Part shown: positions 1-6,746 of the stretch, in pieces
Position numbering within the stretch: the stretch's first letter is position 1
Layout of the letters: every line of letters starts with the position of its first letter
Translations under genes and position numbers: made by a program
Notes under the pieces: model-generated
What the model was told of the DNA's origin: nothing
Seen by the model: only the letters and a program-made list of their open reading frames with translations
Databases searched by the model: none
Source of the DNA: a virus
DNA length: 23,785 nucleotides
Direction: 5' to 3' (one strand)
Virus record (IMG/VR): IMGVR_UViG_3300017730_000089
Span: 1 to 23,785 of that record

Positions 1-2645
1 AAATAAACTGTTGTTCCATCATGGAATAGTACTATCTTTAAAGTTTGATAATCACTATCTGTGGAATTTGTAACTTGTACTGTATATTCAGCACTTCTAA
101 ATACTGATGCGCTGAATGAGTTAAGTGTGAATTGTGCTGTAGAAGATGAACTTCCTGTACCAACATCCATACCAGCTACTTCGTCTATGTGGAATTTTTG
201 TGGTGGATTTGGGTCTTGAATACCAATAAGCTGTGCTTTTAATCTTGTAGAAGCATTAACTATTGCTATCTGTGCAGTACCTGTAAATGATTGCCCACTT
301 AAAGCATCTGATTTAAGTTCAGAAGCTGATACTGAGTTAGCTGCTATCTCACTTGACCCAACAGCGTTTGCTTGTATCTTTGCGGCTGTTACAGAGTTAC
401 CTGCTAGTTGAGCAGTGTTAACCTGTGCATCGTCAATATGTCTAGTAAGAATACTATTCTGTGCTATCTTTGTGCCATCTACTGCGTTATCTGCAATATT
501 ACCAGTTGCAATTGTGTTTGCGGCTATCTGGTCAGTAGTAATTTGGTTATCATCAATATGCTGTGTTAATATAGCATTGTCTGCTATTTTAGCTGATGTA
601 ACTGCATCATCTGCAATCATTAAAGTTGTAATACTATTGGTTGCTATTTTAGCAGTAGTAATTGCATTATCTGCTACGTCTGCTGTTGCAATAGTGCCAT
701 TTGATATTAAGTCTGATGTAATTAGACCGCTTGATATAAATGCTACACTATTGATAGCGTTATCTCCTATCTTAGCTGATGTTACTGCATCACTTGCTAA
801 TTGAGCTGCTCCTACTTGTCCATCGTCAATATGTTGAGTAAGAATACTATTCTGAGCAATCTCACTTGAACCTACTTGGTTAGCCCCTATCTTAGCTGAT
901 GTTACTGCGTTTGCTGCAATGTGTATTGCATCTATACTGCCAGTTACTAATTCTGCGCTATCTACTGTGTTTGCGGCTAAAGATGTTGATAAAGCTACTG
1001 CAGCTCCGCCATTAAAGTTAATAGCTGAAGCAGTTACATCTCCTGTTAAAGAGAAAGCTCTTGTTGTTGCTAGAGTAGTTGCTGTATCAGCGTTACCTGT
1101 TAAAGCACCTGTTACATCTCCATAAAGTCTACCTGCTTGTATATTTGCATTTGTAAGAGATAAGTCTCCAGTTGATGCACCTGTTGCTGTTGTAGTTGCA
1201 AATCTTACTCTGTCTGCACTTTCATCCCAACCTATGAATACATTATCAGAACTTCCTCTTTCGAGAACAATACCCATATCTCCTGATGGAGAACCTGATG
1301 TGCCGTTTGCAAGTTCGATTAACTTATCTGAAATAACTGTGTTTGTTGATGCCGCAGTAGTTGTTGTACCATTAACTGTTAAGTTACCTGATAGTGTGAC
1401 ATTACCTGTGAATGTTTGACCACCAAGTGCATCTGATTTAAGTTCAGAGGCTGATACAGCGTTAGCTGCTATCTCGCTTGAATCTACTGCACCAGCTGCT
1501 ATGTGTTTAGCTAGTACTTGGTCTGTTGCTATTTTTGCTGAAGTTACATTGTTATCTACAATTTTTGCTGTTGTTATATTACCTGCAGCAATATGAACAG
1601 TATCAACACTACCATCTACAAGATGTTCGCTGTTAATTGCATCATCAGCTATCTTAGTACCGTCTACTGCGTCAGCGGCTAGCTGTGCAGTATCTACTTG
1701 ACCGTCATCTATATGTTTTGTTAAAATACTATTTTGAGCAATCTTAGTTCCATCTACAGCATTATCTGCTATATTGGATGTTGCAATAGTATTTGCTGCT
1801 ATATCTCCTGATACAATAGTACCATCTGTGATATGGTCTGAAGCTATAACTCCAGAAGGTAACTTAGCTGCTGTAATTGCATTGTCTGCTATTTTTGCTG
1901 TTGTTACATTTGCGTTTAGTATCTTTGCAGTAATAACTGCATCACTTGCTATATCCCCTGCTACTATTGTTGCATTGAGTATTTGGTCTGTTGTAATCTG
2001 ACCATCGTCTATGTGTCTTGTTAAAATACTGTTTGATGCTATCTTTGAACCATCTACTGCATTATCTGCTATGTTCGCAGTAGCAATTGTATTTCCTGCT
2101 ATCTGGTCAGTAGTAATTTGATTGTCATCAATATGTCTTGTTAAAATACTATTCGATGCAATTTTTGTTCCGTCTATAGTGTTATCTGCTATTGCTGTAC
2201 CTGTTACGGAATTTATTGCTAGTTCACTCGCATTGATTGAGTTGAGTGCGATTTCTGTTGAAGAGACTGAGTTTGCTGCTAACTCTGAGTTAGTTACTTG
2301 GTCTGCTCCTATTTTAGCAGTTGTAACTGCTCCTGTTGCTAAATGAATAGCGTCTATTGAACCTGTGACTAATTCTGAAGAATCTACTGAGTTTTCTGCT
2401 ATAGCAGCTGCGTCAATAGAGTTATCTGCTACGGCTGTAATAGCACTTGCTTGTAACTGAGCTGCTGCAATAGCGTTAGTAGCAATCTCAGATGTTCCAA
2501 CAGCGTTTGCTGAAATCTCTGAACTACCAACAGCGTTTGCTGCTATTTCACTCGCAGTTACGGAATTAGAAACAATTTCACTGCTTCCTACTGCATTTGC
2601 TTCAAGTACTGAAACTAATGCGTTTTGTTTTCCTATAAGTGCCAT
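1..2645 (-). CDS. Distal tail fibre protein with decapeptide repeats (3' end outside window)
   Basis: This partial reading frame starts at ATG 2645 and stays open to the left edge, giving 881 codons without a stop. The start is supported by GGAG ten bases upstream and by lying one base after the preceding stop. Three parts are visible. Residues 1 to about 390 and about 557 to 765 are tandem 10-residue repeats of the type IADNAVDGTK / IASNSILTRH. Between them lies a non-repetitive domain (about 395-555) that includes GDMGIVLERG and VFIGWDE. After the second repeat block an apparent C-terminal domain begins (from about 770) with KFHIDEVAGMD. The linker ASELKSDAL occurs once after each repeat block. 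I infer an extended, probably trimeric fibre shaft with globular inserts that reaches the host surface. It is the last gene visible in a run of fibre genes behind the promoter at 5738-5766. The exact family and adhesin tip are not visible. Confidence 0.85.
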   Translation of the reverse strand, partial: MALIGKQNALVSVLEANAVGSSEIVSNSVTASEIAANAVGSSEISANAVGTSEIATNAIAAAQLQASAITAVADNSIDAAAIAENSVDSSELVTGSIDAIHLATGAVTTAKIGADQVTNSELAANSVSSTEIALNSINASELAINSVTGTAIADNTIDGTKIASNSILTRHIDDNQITTDQIAGNTIATANIADNAVDGSKIASNSILTRHIDDGQITTDQILNATIVAGDIASDAVITAKILNANVTTAKIADNAITAAKLPSGVIASDHITDGTIVSGDIAANTIATSNIADNAVDGTKIAQNSILTKHIDDGQVDTAQLAADAVDGTKIADDAINSEHLVDGSVDTVHIAAGNITTAKIVDNNVTSAKIATDQVLAKHIAAGAVDSSEIAANAVSASELKSDALGGQTFTGNVTLSGNLTVNGTTTTAASTNTVISDKLIELANGTSGSPSGDMGIVLERGSSDNVFIGWDESADRVRFATTTATGASTGDLSLTNANIQAGRLYGDVTGALTGNADTATTLATTRAFSLTGDVTASAINFNGGAAVALSTSLAANTVDSAELVTGSIDAIHIAANAVTSAKIGANQVGSSEIAQNSILTQHIDDGQVGAAQLASDAVTSAKIGDNAINSVAFISSGLITSDLISNGTIATADVADNAITTAKIATNSITTLMIADDAVTSAKIADNAILTQHIDDNQITTDQIAANTIATGNIADNAVDGTKIAQNSILTRHIDDAQVNTAQLAGNSVTAAKIQANAVGSSEIAANSVSASELKSDALSGQSFTGTAQIAIVNASTRLKAQLIGIQDPNPPQKFHIDEVAGMDVGTGSSSSTAQFTLNSFSASVFRSAEYTVQVTNSTDSDYQTLKIVLFHDGTTVY
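355..975 (-). repeat. Second decapeptide (30-bp) repeat block of distal fibre gene
   Basis: Degenerate in-frame 30-bp repeats encode units such as IGANQVGSSE and IADNAVDGTK. Hydrophobic residues (I, L or V) recur every ten residues beside small and polar ones. Copies of the ILTRHIDD / ILTQHIDD unit are seen near 436, 556 and 829. The block ends at the repeated linker ASELKSDAL. Confidence 0.85.
1480..2630 (-). repeat. First decapeptide (30-bp) repeat block with 120-bp higher-order copies
   Basis: In-frame 30-bp repeats encode units such as GSSEISANAV and IADNAVDGTK. A longer 40-residue (120-bp) period is superimposed: the ILTRHIDD unit begins at 2131 and again at 2011, exactly 120 bp apart, with a related ILTKHIDD copy at 1711. 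Similarity at DNA level is high between neighbouring 120-bp copies, which suggests recent expansion. Confidence 0.85.
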
Positions 2646-2646
2646 C

Positions 2647-2979
2647 TTATGTTTGCTCCAAATATGAAAGTACTACGTCCATGCTACTGGCTACATTGCT
2701 TTTAACCTTTATAGCGTCGCCGGCCTCTAGTACTACCTTTGCATCTCCACCGATTGCAGCAACTGTTGAATCACCAGCGATTGGTGTTCCAAATAATATA
2801 CTTACATGATTCGTTGAACTTGCGTCATAAAATTGTAAGTCTGCCTCTATCTGACCACCACTCTGATTACAGATATAACAACCAATAATAGTTGAAGTGG
2901 TACTTCCAGGGCAGGTATATACAGTAGTGAGGGAAGTCCCTACATTTACTGAACTTGCTGATTTAAATGCTGATGCCAT
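2647..2979 (-). CDS. Small beta-rich virion protein of fibre cluster
   Basis: A 110-residue protein with no membrane segment or signal peptide, predicted to be mostly beta strand with alternating hydrophobic residues. The C-terminal half contains GGDAKVVLEAGDAIKVKS and ends SMDVVLSYLEQT. From memory this pattern recurs in small proteins near tail fibre genes of marine phages, where they are annotated only as structural or hypothetical. AGGA nine bases before the ATG serves as ribosome binding site. Its stop lies one base before the start of the large fibre gene, so the two are probably co-translated. A baseplate or fibre accessory (beta-sandwich) role is an inference from position. Two closely spaced cysteines (GCYIC) are notable, but their role is unknown. 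Confidence 0.8.
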   Translation of the reverse strand: MASAFKSASSVNVGTSLTTVYTCPGSTTSTIIGCYICNQSGGQIEADLQFYDASSTNHVSILFGTPIAGDSTVAAIGGDAKVVLEAGDAIKVKSNVASSMDVVLSYLEQT

Positions 2980-2983
2980 AATT

Positions 2984-3193
2984 TTATCCTAATGCGATTG
3001 CGAACGCTAGTACGTCTCCTTCTGTAGCTCCGGCTTCTGACCTGGTTGCTACTTCTACTATTGAACCGTTGGCTGCTTTAGTAAATAACTTACCGTCATT
3101 TACGTTCATTGCAATCTCGTGTGTTGATAGGTCGGATGCAGAAGGAGTTGACCCTGCTGTTTCTGACCTTTTTACTTTAATCGTGTGAGACAT
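2984..3193 (-). CDS. Short protein with tropism-determinant-like N-terminal module
   Basis: A 69-residue protein that consists almost entirely of one module. It begins MSHTIKVKRS and contains STHEIAMNVNDGKLFTKA. The same layout (TIKIKRS, then a small gap, then GELAYSSNSQKLYVG) forms the first 40 residues of the 593-residue fibre protein directly upstream. The pattern matches the N-terminal domain seen in many phage fibres and in major tropism determinant proteins (Mtd_N type), which attaches a fibre to the tail. Here the module stands alone, so it is a paralogue or a stripped-down copy of its neighbour. It starts one base after the upstream stop and lies four bases before the next gene. Function as a fibre attachment or cap subunit is inferred. 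Confidence 0.75.
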   Translation of the reverse strand: MSHTIKVKRSETAGSTPSASDLSTHEIAMNVNDGKLFTKAANGSIVEVATRSEAGATEGDVLAFAIALG

Positions 3194-3194
3194 A

Positions 3195-4976
3195 TTAGAA
3201 TGTTCCTCCGTCTAATGTGTTGCTCCATGTTACTGTTCCATTATTCCCAACTTGAAGTACTTGTCCTACTGAATTTGTTGAGTCGTATGTGCCTATTGCT
3301 AGAGTGGTAAATTGACCACCTGTATTTGCTCCGAATATTAAATCACCTTCGGAGATAGCGTTGTCTAATCCTTTAATTTGTAGAGTATCAGAAACTATTT
3401 CTAATGAAGTATTATCTACATTTACTGATAAAGTATTACCTGATTTACCAAGACCAGTTCCTGCTGTAACTTGTCCAGCTCCTGAGAACTGTGTAAATGT
3501 GAGGGCGTCTGAGCCCATAGTTGCTGTACCTGTGATAGATGTTAATACATAAGCGTTGTCAGCGTTTGTAGAACCTGATTCAACGAATGTAAATAATCCA
3601 CCTGTAACTTGTGCTGAACTATCAGCGTCTTCAACTCTTGTGAAAACTCCTGCTACACCGACAGCACCTGCTGTGCTGACTTTATAGATACCATTCTGAA
3701 CTCCTGATGATTGGTCTTTTATTAAGACTCTATCATTTACTGCACTTACTACACCATCAATTGTGACAGTTCCTGATGCATCCATAGTAAGAGTTGCTCC
3801 TACTCCAGATGACCCATTGTTGTAAGCTGCTGCTAAATTAGCTGTTGTTGCTAATTTTACTGAATCTTTTATATCTAGTGCTTGTTTGACACTATCTACA
3901 TAACCTTTAGTTGCTGCATCAGTTGTTGCTGTTGGAGTTGCTACACCCTGGACTCTGTTACTACCCATATTGATAGTTTGTGAGCCTGCTACTGTGAAGC
4001 CTCCGTCAAAATCTGCTGATGGAGTAAATGTTGCTGTACCTGTAACAGTAACGGTATCACTACCTGCGTTACCTAAAGTAACATTACCATTTAGAGTTGT
4101 TGCTCCATCTACATTCAAAGCTGCATCGCAATCTACATCGCCATTTGCAGTAAGTGTACCAGCTACATTTGTATTACCTGAACCTGCGGTTACATTAAAT
4201 TTGTTATTGTTTACACTAAAATTACCTGTTGATTCTAGTGTTCCAGAGATGTCTACCGCACCATTCATATCAATAGTTGTACCATTGATTTCTATTTCAC
4301 TGTCAGATACTAAGTCTAAAACTCCGTCTGCTGATTGGTGAATGTATGTGCCTGAATCTCCGAATTGTAATTGTCTTGTTGAGTTAAGTAGTAAACCTGT
4401 ATCATGTACATGAGTTACACTTACATCTTTACCTGCTCCGAAATTAAGAACTGCTGCATCTGATAGCAATGATACATCATTAGCCATTTCGATATCTTTA
4501 CCGATAACAACTTTTTCGCCACTATTTGTAGTAGTACATTTGATGTATGAATTTCCGCCTTCATTTATATCAAGAGCTGCTGCTTGGTTGTCTATAATTG
4601 TAAGAGAGGTTGCTTGGTTATCTAAGTCTAAAGTTCCGCCATGTGCTAAGACTAAGTTACCTGCTGCTGAGAGTGTTAATGCTCCTGAGCTTGTTGAAAT
4701 TGTATCTGATGACCCAGTAACTACTATGTTACCAGATTTTAGCTGATTAATCTTACTACTTGCATCAACAATAATTGCTGAACTTGCTGTAAGTGTACCA
4801 GCTGTGTGGTCGAGCATATTTACATATAAATCTCCACCTATAGCTGTAACTGTTCCGTCACTCGGAGCTCCGACATAAAGTTTCTGCGAATTACTAGAAT
4901 ACGCTAACTCACCAGCTACCAGAGAACCAGGAGCGGCGGTGCTACTACTTCTTTTAATTTTAATGGTTTGTGCCAT
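3195..4976 (-). CDS. Tail fibre protein with tropism-determinant-like N-terminus
   Basis: A 593-residue structural protein. Residues 1-40 form an attachment module (AQTIKIKRS, then AGELAYSSNSQKLYVG) of the Mtd_N kind. Residues about 50-345 are rich in short beta repeats with many T, N, G, A and D residues (for example LSAAGNLVLAHGGTLDL), as in fibre shafts. A conserved-looking segment begins at about 350 with ATKGYVDSVKQALD, followed by NDRVLIKDQ and NGIYKV, a combination common in phage tail fibres. The protein ends NTLDGGTF, similar to DTVDAGSF at the end of the gene before it. AGGAAA lies eight bases upstream of the ATG. There is no peptidase or glycosidase motif I can recognise. It is probably a receptor-contacting or side fibre; the receptor is unknown. 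Confidence 0.82.
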   Translation of the reverse strand: MAQTIKIKRSSSTAAPGSLVAGELAYSSNSQKLYVGAPSDGTVTAIGGDLYVNMLDHTAGTLTASSAIIVDASSKINQLKSGNIVVTGSSDTISTSSGALTLSAAGNLVLAHGGTLDLDNQATSLTIIDNQAAALDINEGGNSYIKCTTTNSGEKVVIGKDIEMANDVSLLSDAAVLNFGAGKDVSVTHVHDTGLLLNSTRQLQFGDSGTYIHQSADGVLDLVSDSEIEINGTTIDMNGAVDISGTLESTGNFSVNNNKFNVTAGSGNTNVAGTLTANGDVDCDAALNVDGATTLNGNVTLGNAGSDTVTVTGTATFTPSADFDGGFTVAGSQTINMGSNRVQGVATPTATTDAATKGYVDSVKQALDIKDSVKLATTANLAAAYNNGSSGVGATLTMDASGTVTIDGVVSAVNDRVLIKDQSSGVQNGIYKVSTAGAVGVAGVFTRVEDADSSAQVTGGLFTFVESGSTNADNAYVLTSITGTATMGSDALTFTQFSGAGQVTAGTGLGKSGNTLSVNVDNTSLEIVSDTLQIKGLDNAISEGDLIFGANTGGQFTTLAIGTYDSTNSVGQVLQVGNNGTVTWSNTLDGGTF

Positions 4977-4994
4977 GATTGTTTCCTATATGAG

Positions 4995-5378
4995 CTAAAA
5001 GCTCCCTGCGTCTACCGTGTCTGAATCACTCGAAGCGTTCCCTATCATTATAGGTACAAATTGAAATGTTCCAGCGCTAATCTCTCGGTAGATCTTTAAC
5101 TGATTGTCATCAGTATCATAAAATAAGTCTCCTTCTGCTAGGTTTGTTGTTCCTGCAGTAGGAGCTGATGTTTGCACAAAGAAATTATTTGCAAGATAAT
5201 TTAATGCGTCTTTTATATTATTGTTAGCGCCATCAAATCCAGAGACCGCATTTTCGAAAGTTATACCTGCTGCGTCAGAGGATGCCCCTCCAACTGCTGA
5301 TGATATCGTAAGCGTTGTAGTGTTACTGGTGGCTGAAATTGCTGTTGTATTAGGAGTAATAGTTAATTTGGTAGCCAT
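4995..5378 (-). CDS. Small fibre/baseplate accessory protein
   Basis: A 127-residue protein with a Thr/Ser-rich N-terminus (beta repeats in residues 1-30), a helical stretch around NNNIKDALNYLANNFF, and a C-terminal part with NLAEGDLFYDTDDNQLKIY. The latter resembles the EGELAY...KLYVG core of the tropism-determinant-like module in the two fibre genes downstream, but here it sits at the C-terminus. The last residues DTVDAGSF echo LDGGTF at the end of the 593-residue fibre protein. Its ATG overlaps the upstream stop by one base (TAATG), so it depends on translation of the preceding gene. I infer a structural adaptor in the fibre assembly. No enzymatic motif is visible. Confidence 0.75.
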   Translation of the reverse strand: MATKLTITPNTTAISATSNTTTLTISSAVGGASSDAAGITFENAVSGFDGANNNIKDALNYLANNFFVQTSAPTAGTTNLAEGDLFYDTDDNQLKIYREISAGTFQFVPIMIGNASSDSDTVDAGSF

Positions 5379-5716
5379 TATCGTGTAACTTCCTGTGTGA
5401 CTCTTGCGACGCCTTGAATTAGTCTAGTTACAGTACTTGTATTTGTATTTACTAGTTCTAAATCGTAATAATATTTTCCTGCAGATATACCTGCTGTGAC
5501 TGTGTTAGTCAAAGCCATCTTCATAACTCCATTAGCGGCATCGCTAATAGAACAAGTGAAGTCTGCAGTTTTTGTTGCTGAACTAGGAGTTGGACGCAGT
5601 TGTGCTCGTACGGAATGTGTACTTAAGTTCACATTCGACCCGTCTTGTGCTATCTGTATTTGAATTGTAAAGTCAGACCCTTGGTCGACTACAATATCAT
5701 AAGTTCCTGCTGCCAT
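5378..5716 (-). CDS. Ig-like/BppU-like structural protein, first gene behind late promoter
   Basis: A 112-residue, beta-strand-rich protein that begins AAGTYDIVVDQGSDFTIQIQ and ends LIQGVARVTQEVTR. The layout (GxYDI, QGxxF, a strand with xVRAQLRP, then AGKYYYDLEL and VTRL) matches small phage baseplate or fibre N-terminal domains of BppU type as I remember them; the assignment is by pattern only. It is the first gene after the consensus promoter at 5738-5766, with a strong ribosome binding site AGGAGT six bases before the ATG. The leader is very short, about 15 nt. It probably anchors or decorates the fibre complex, and being first and well translated suggests several copies per virion. Confidence 0.8.
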   Translation of the reverse strand: MAAGTYDIVVDQGSDFTIQIQIAQDGSNVNLSTHSVRAQLRPTPSSATKTADFTCSISDAANGVMKMALTNTVTAGISAGKYYYDLELVNTNTSTVTRLIQGVARVTQEVTR

Positions 5717-5722
5717 ATTTAT

Positions 5723-5728
5723 ACTCCT
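5723..5728 (-). promoter_or_regulatory. Ribosome binding site AGGAGT
   Basis: AGGAGT on the minus strand, six bases upstream of ATG 5716. With the promoter just upstream, it gives the first fibre transcript a strong initiation signal and fixes the start of the 112-residue protein. Confidence 0.85.
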
Positions 5729-5737
5729 ATATGCTAA

Positions 5738-5766
5738 ATTATATCAAAAACTCGAGGTCATGTCAA
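5738..5766 (-). promoter_or_regulatory. Consensus sigma70-type promoter
   Basis: On the minus strand, TTGACA occupies 5766-5761 and TATAAT occupies 5743-5738, separated by exactly 17 bases. Both hexamers match the bacterial consensus at all twelve positions. An A-rich stretch (CCCAAAAATAG) lies just upstream and could act as an UP-like element. The predicted start of transcription is near 5731, about 15 nt before the ATG of the next gene. It sits in the only intergenic gap of this size (92 nt), so it is well placed to transcribe the fibre genes separately from the tail module. It reads leftward. Confidence 0.92.
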
Positions 5767-5808
5767 GAACTATTTTTGGGAAGCATTGGAACAACGCATA
5801 AGTAATGG

Positions 5809-6252
5809 TTATCCATAGGTACCTGAGCCATATAGTACCGTGGCAAATTGTATCTCTAACGCTTGAGCTTTGTCGCTATCTGCCATTATAGTCTTTGCCC
5901 AATTTAACATCATTGTTTCCGTTACATTTTCGTAGGGGGTAACAAAGCCAGATAACTCGCCATTTGCTTTATGTCTCCAAGGAAGTGGTATACTTAATGT
6001 TTCAGAATGAGTTTGGTCTGATTGTCCGCTAGTTAAACTAGAGGCATTACCAGTAGTTGTATCTGTTCCTGTAACTGTCATAGATACAGTTTTTACCATA
6101 TCTGATTCTCTTCTTCTTGGCATACATTGATTATTAACAAAGTTTTGTGTTTCATGTCCTACATAGGCATAAGTCCAATTCCATTGCACATCAAGTGTGG
6201 TTGTTATTGGGTCTCCATTACCATCTGTTCCTGTTTGTATTATCCAATTCAT
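5809..6252 (-). CDS. Conserved-position hypothetical protein downstream of J
   Basis: A 147-residue protein I do not recognise. It starts MNWIIQTGTDGNGDPITTTLD, and tryptophans cluster early (W3, W24, W26). The middle is Thr/Ser/Asp-rich and the C-terminal third contains a helical segment NWAKTIMADSDKAQALEIQF. There is no signal peptide, membrane segment or catalytic motif. Its ATG overlaps the stop of J by one base (TAATG), and an AGGAGG at 6268-6273 lies inside the end of J. It ends 92 nt before the promoter, so it is the last gene of the tail-module transcript. Tight coupling to J suggests a tip-associated or J-chaperone role, but that is only inferred from position. Confidence 0.7.
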   Translation of the reverse strand: MNWIIQTGTDGNGDPITTTLDVQWNWTYAYVGHETQNFVNNQCMPRRRESDMVKTVSMTVTGTDTTTGNASSLTSGQSDQTHSETLSIPLPWRHKANGELSGFVTPYENVTETMMLNWAKTIMADSDKAQALEIQFATVLYGSGTYG

Positions 6253-6746
6253 TATTGTTTCTGATTGCCTCCTACGTTATGTGCTATATATCCATTACCA
6301 TTACCACCTTTAACTACATAAGTATCATCTTCTTCCACATCCATATTATAAGTAAGACAATTTATTGTTTTTTGTGGTATTGCAAATATCTCTTCTCTTG
6401 AGCCGTCCTCTAATATTAAATAGTCACCGACTGCTAGATTTGAGACTTCTACGAATTTGAATACTCCATCTTTAAAAGCTAACATTGGATGTTCGTTTGT
6501 AACTTTTAGATTGTAATTAATCCAATAGTAATTATTATATTCATGAGCATCTGTTCTTGCTTTTACTGTTGAAGTACCAAAACTTCCACTTGCAATTTCT
6601 GTAGCAGTCCAAGTTTCCCATGCATCCTCACTACTTGCGTCTAAGGTAGAGTGCTTAAATGATTTTACACTATCATTTACAGCGACTGCTTCTATTGCTT
6701 TCAATGAACCATCTGACATAACGACAGGAGTTCCTTCAACAAAGCA
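6252..6746 (-). other. C-terminal Hint (intein-like) domain of J
   Basis: The last 164 residues of J carry the recognisable blocks of a Hint fold. Block A starts with Cys2083 (CFVEGTPVVMSDGSLKAIEA). Block B is KVTNEHPML with the T-x-x-H arrangement (His2168). Block F is CLTYNMDVEEDDTYVVKGG. Block G is GYIAHN, ending in His2238-Asn2239. The residue after Asn is Val2240, not Cys, Ser or Thr, and only seven residues remain, so a normal splicing C-extein is missing. No endonuclease domain fits in this length. The domain resembles bacterial intein-like or Hedgehog-type autoprocessing modules. Cys, TxxH and HN are all intact, so self-cleavage at Gly2082-Cys2083 is plausible but unproven. Confidence 0.88.

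Noticed and set aside
355-2630. Regular 30-bp periodicity that could suggest a CRISPR array or satellite
   Set aside because: The repeats are degenerate, in frame with one long open reading frame, have no unique spacers and encode a clear decapeptide pattern.
5783-5797. Small hairpin after the 147-residue gene as a terminator
   Set aside because: The stem is only six pairs including one G-U, the loop is three bases and no T-run follows in the direction of transcription.
6252-6746. Ordinary self-splicing intein interrupting J
   Set aside because: Only seven residues follow the terminal Asn, the next residue is Val, and no C-extein sequence resumes the protein.
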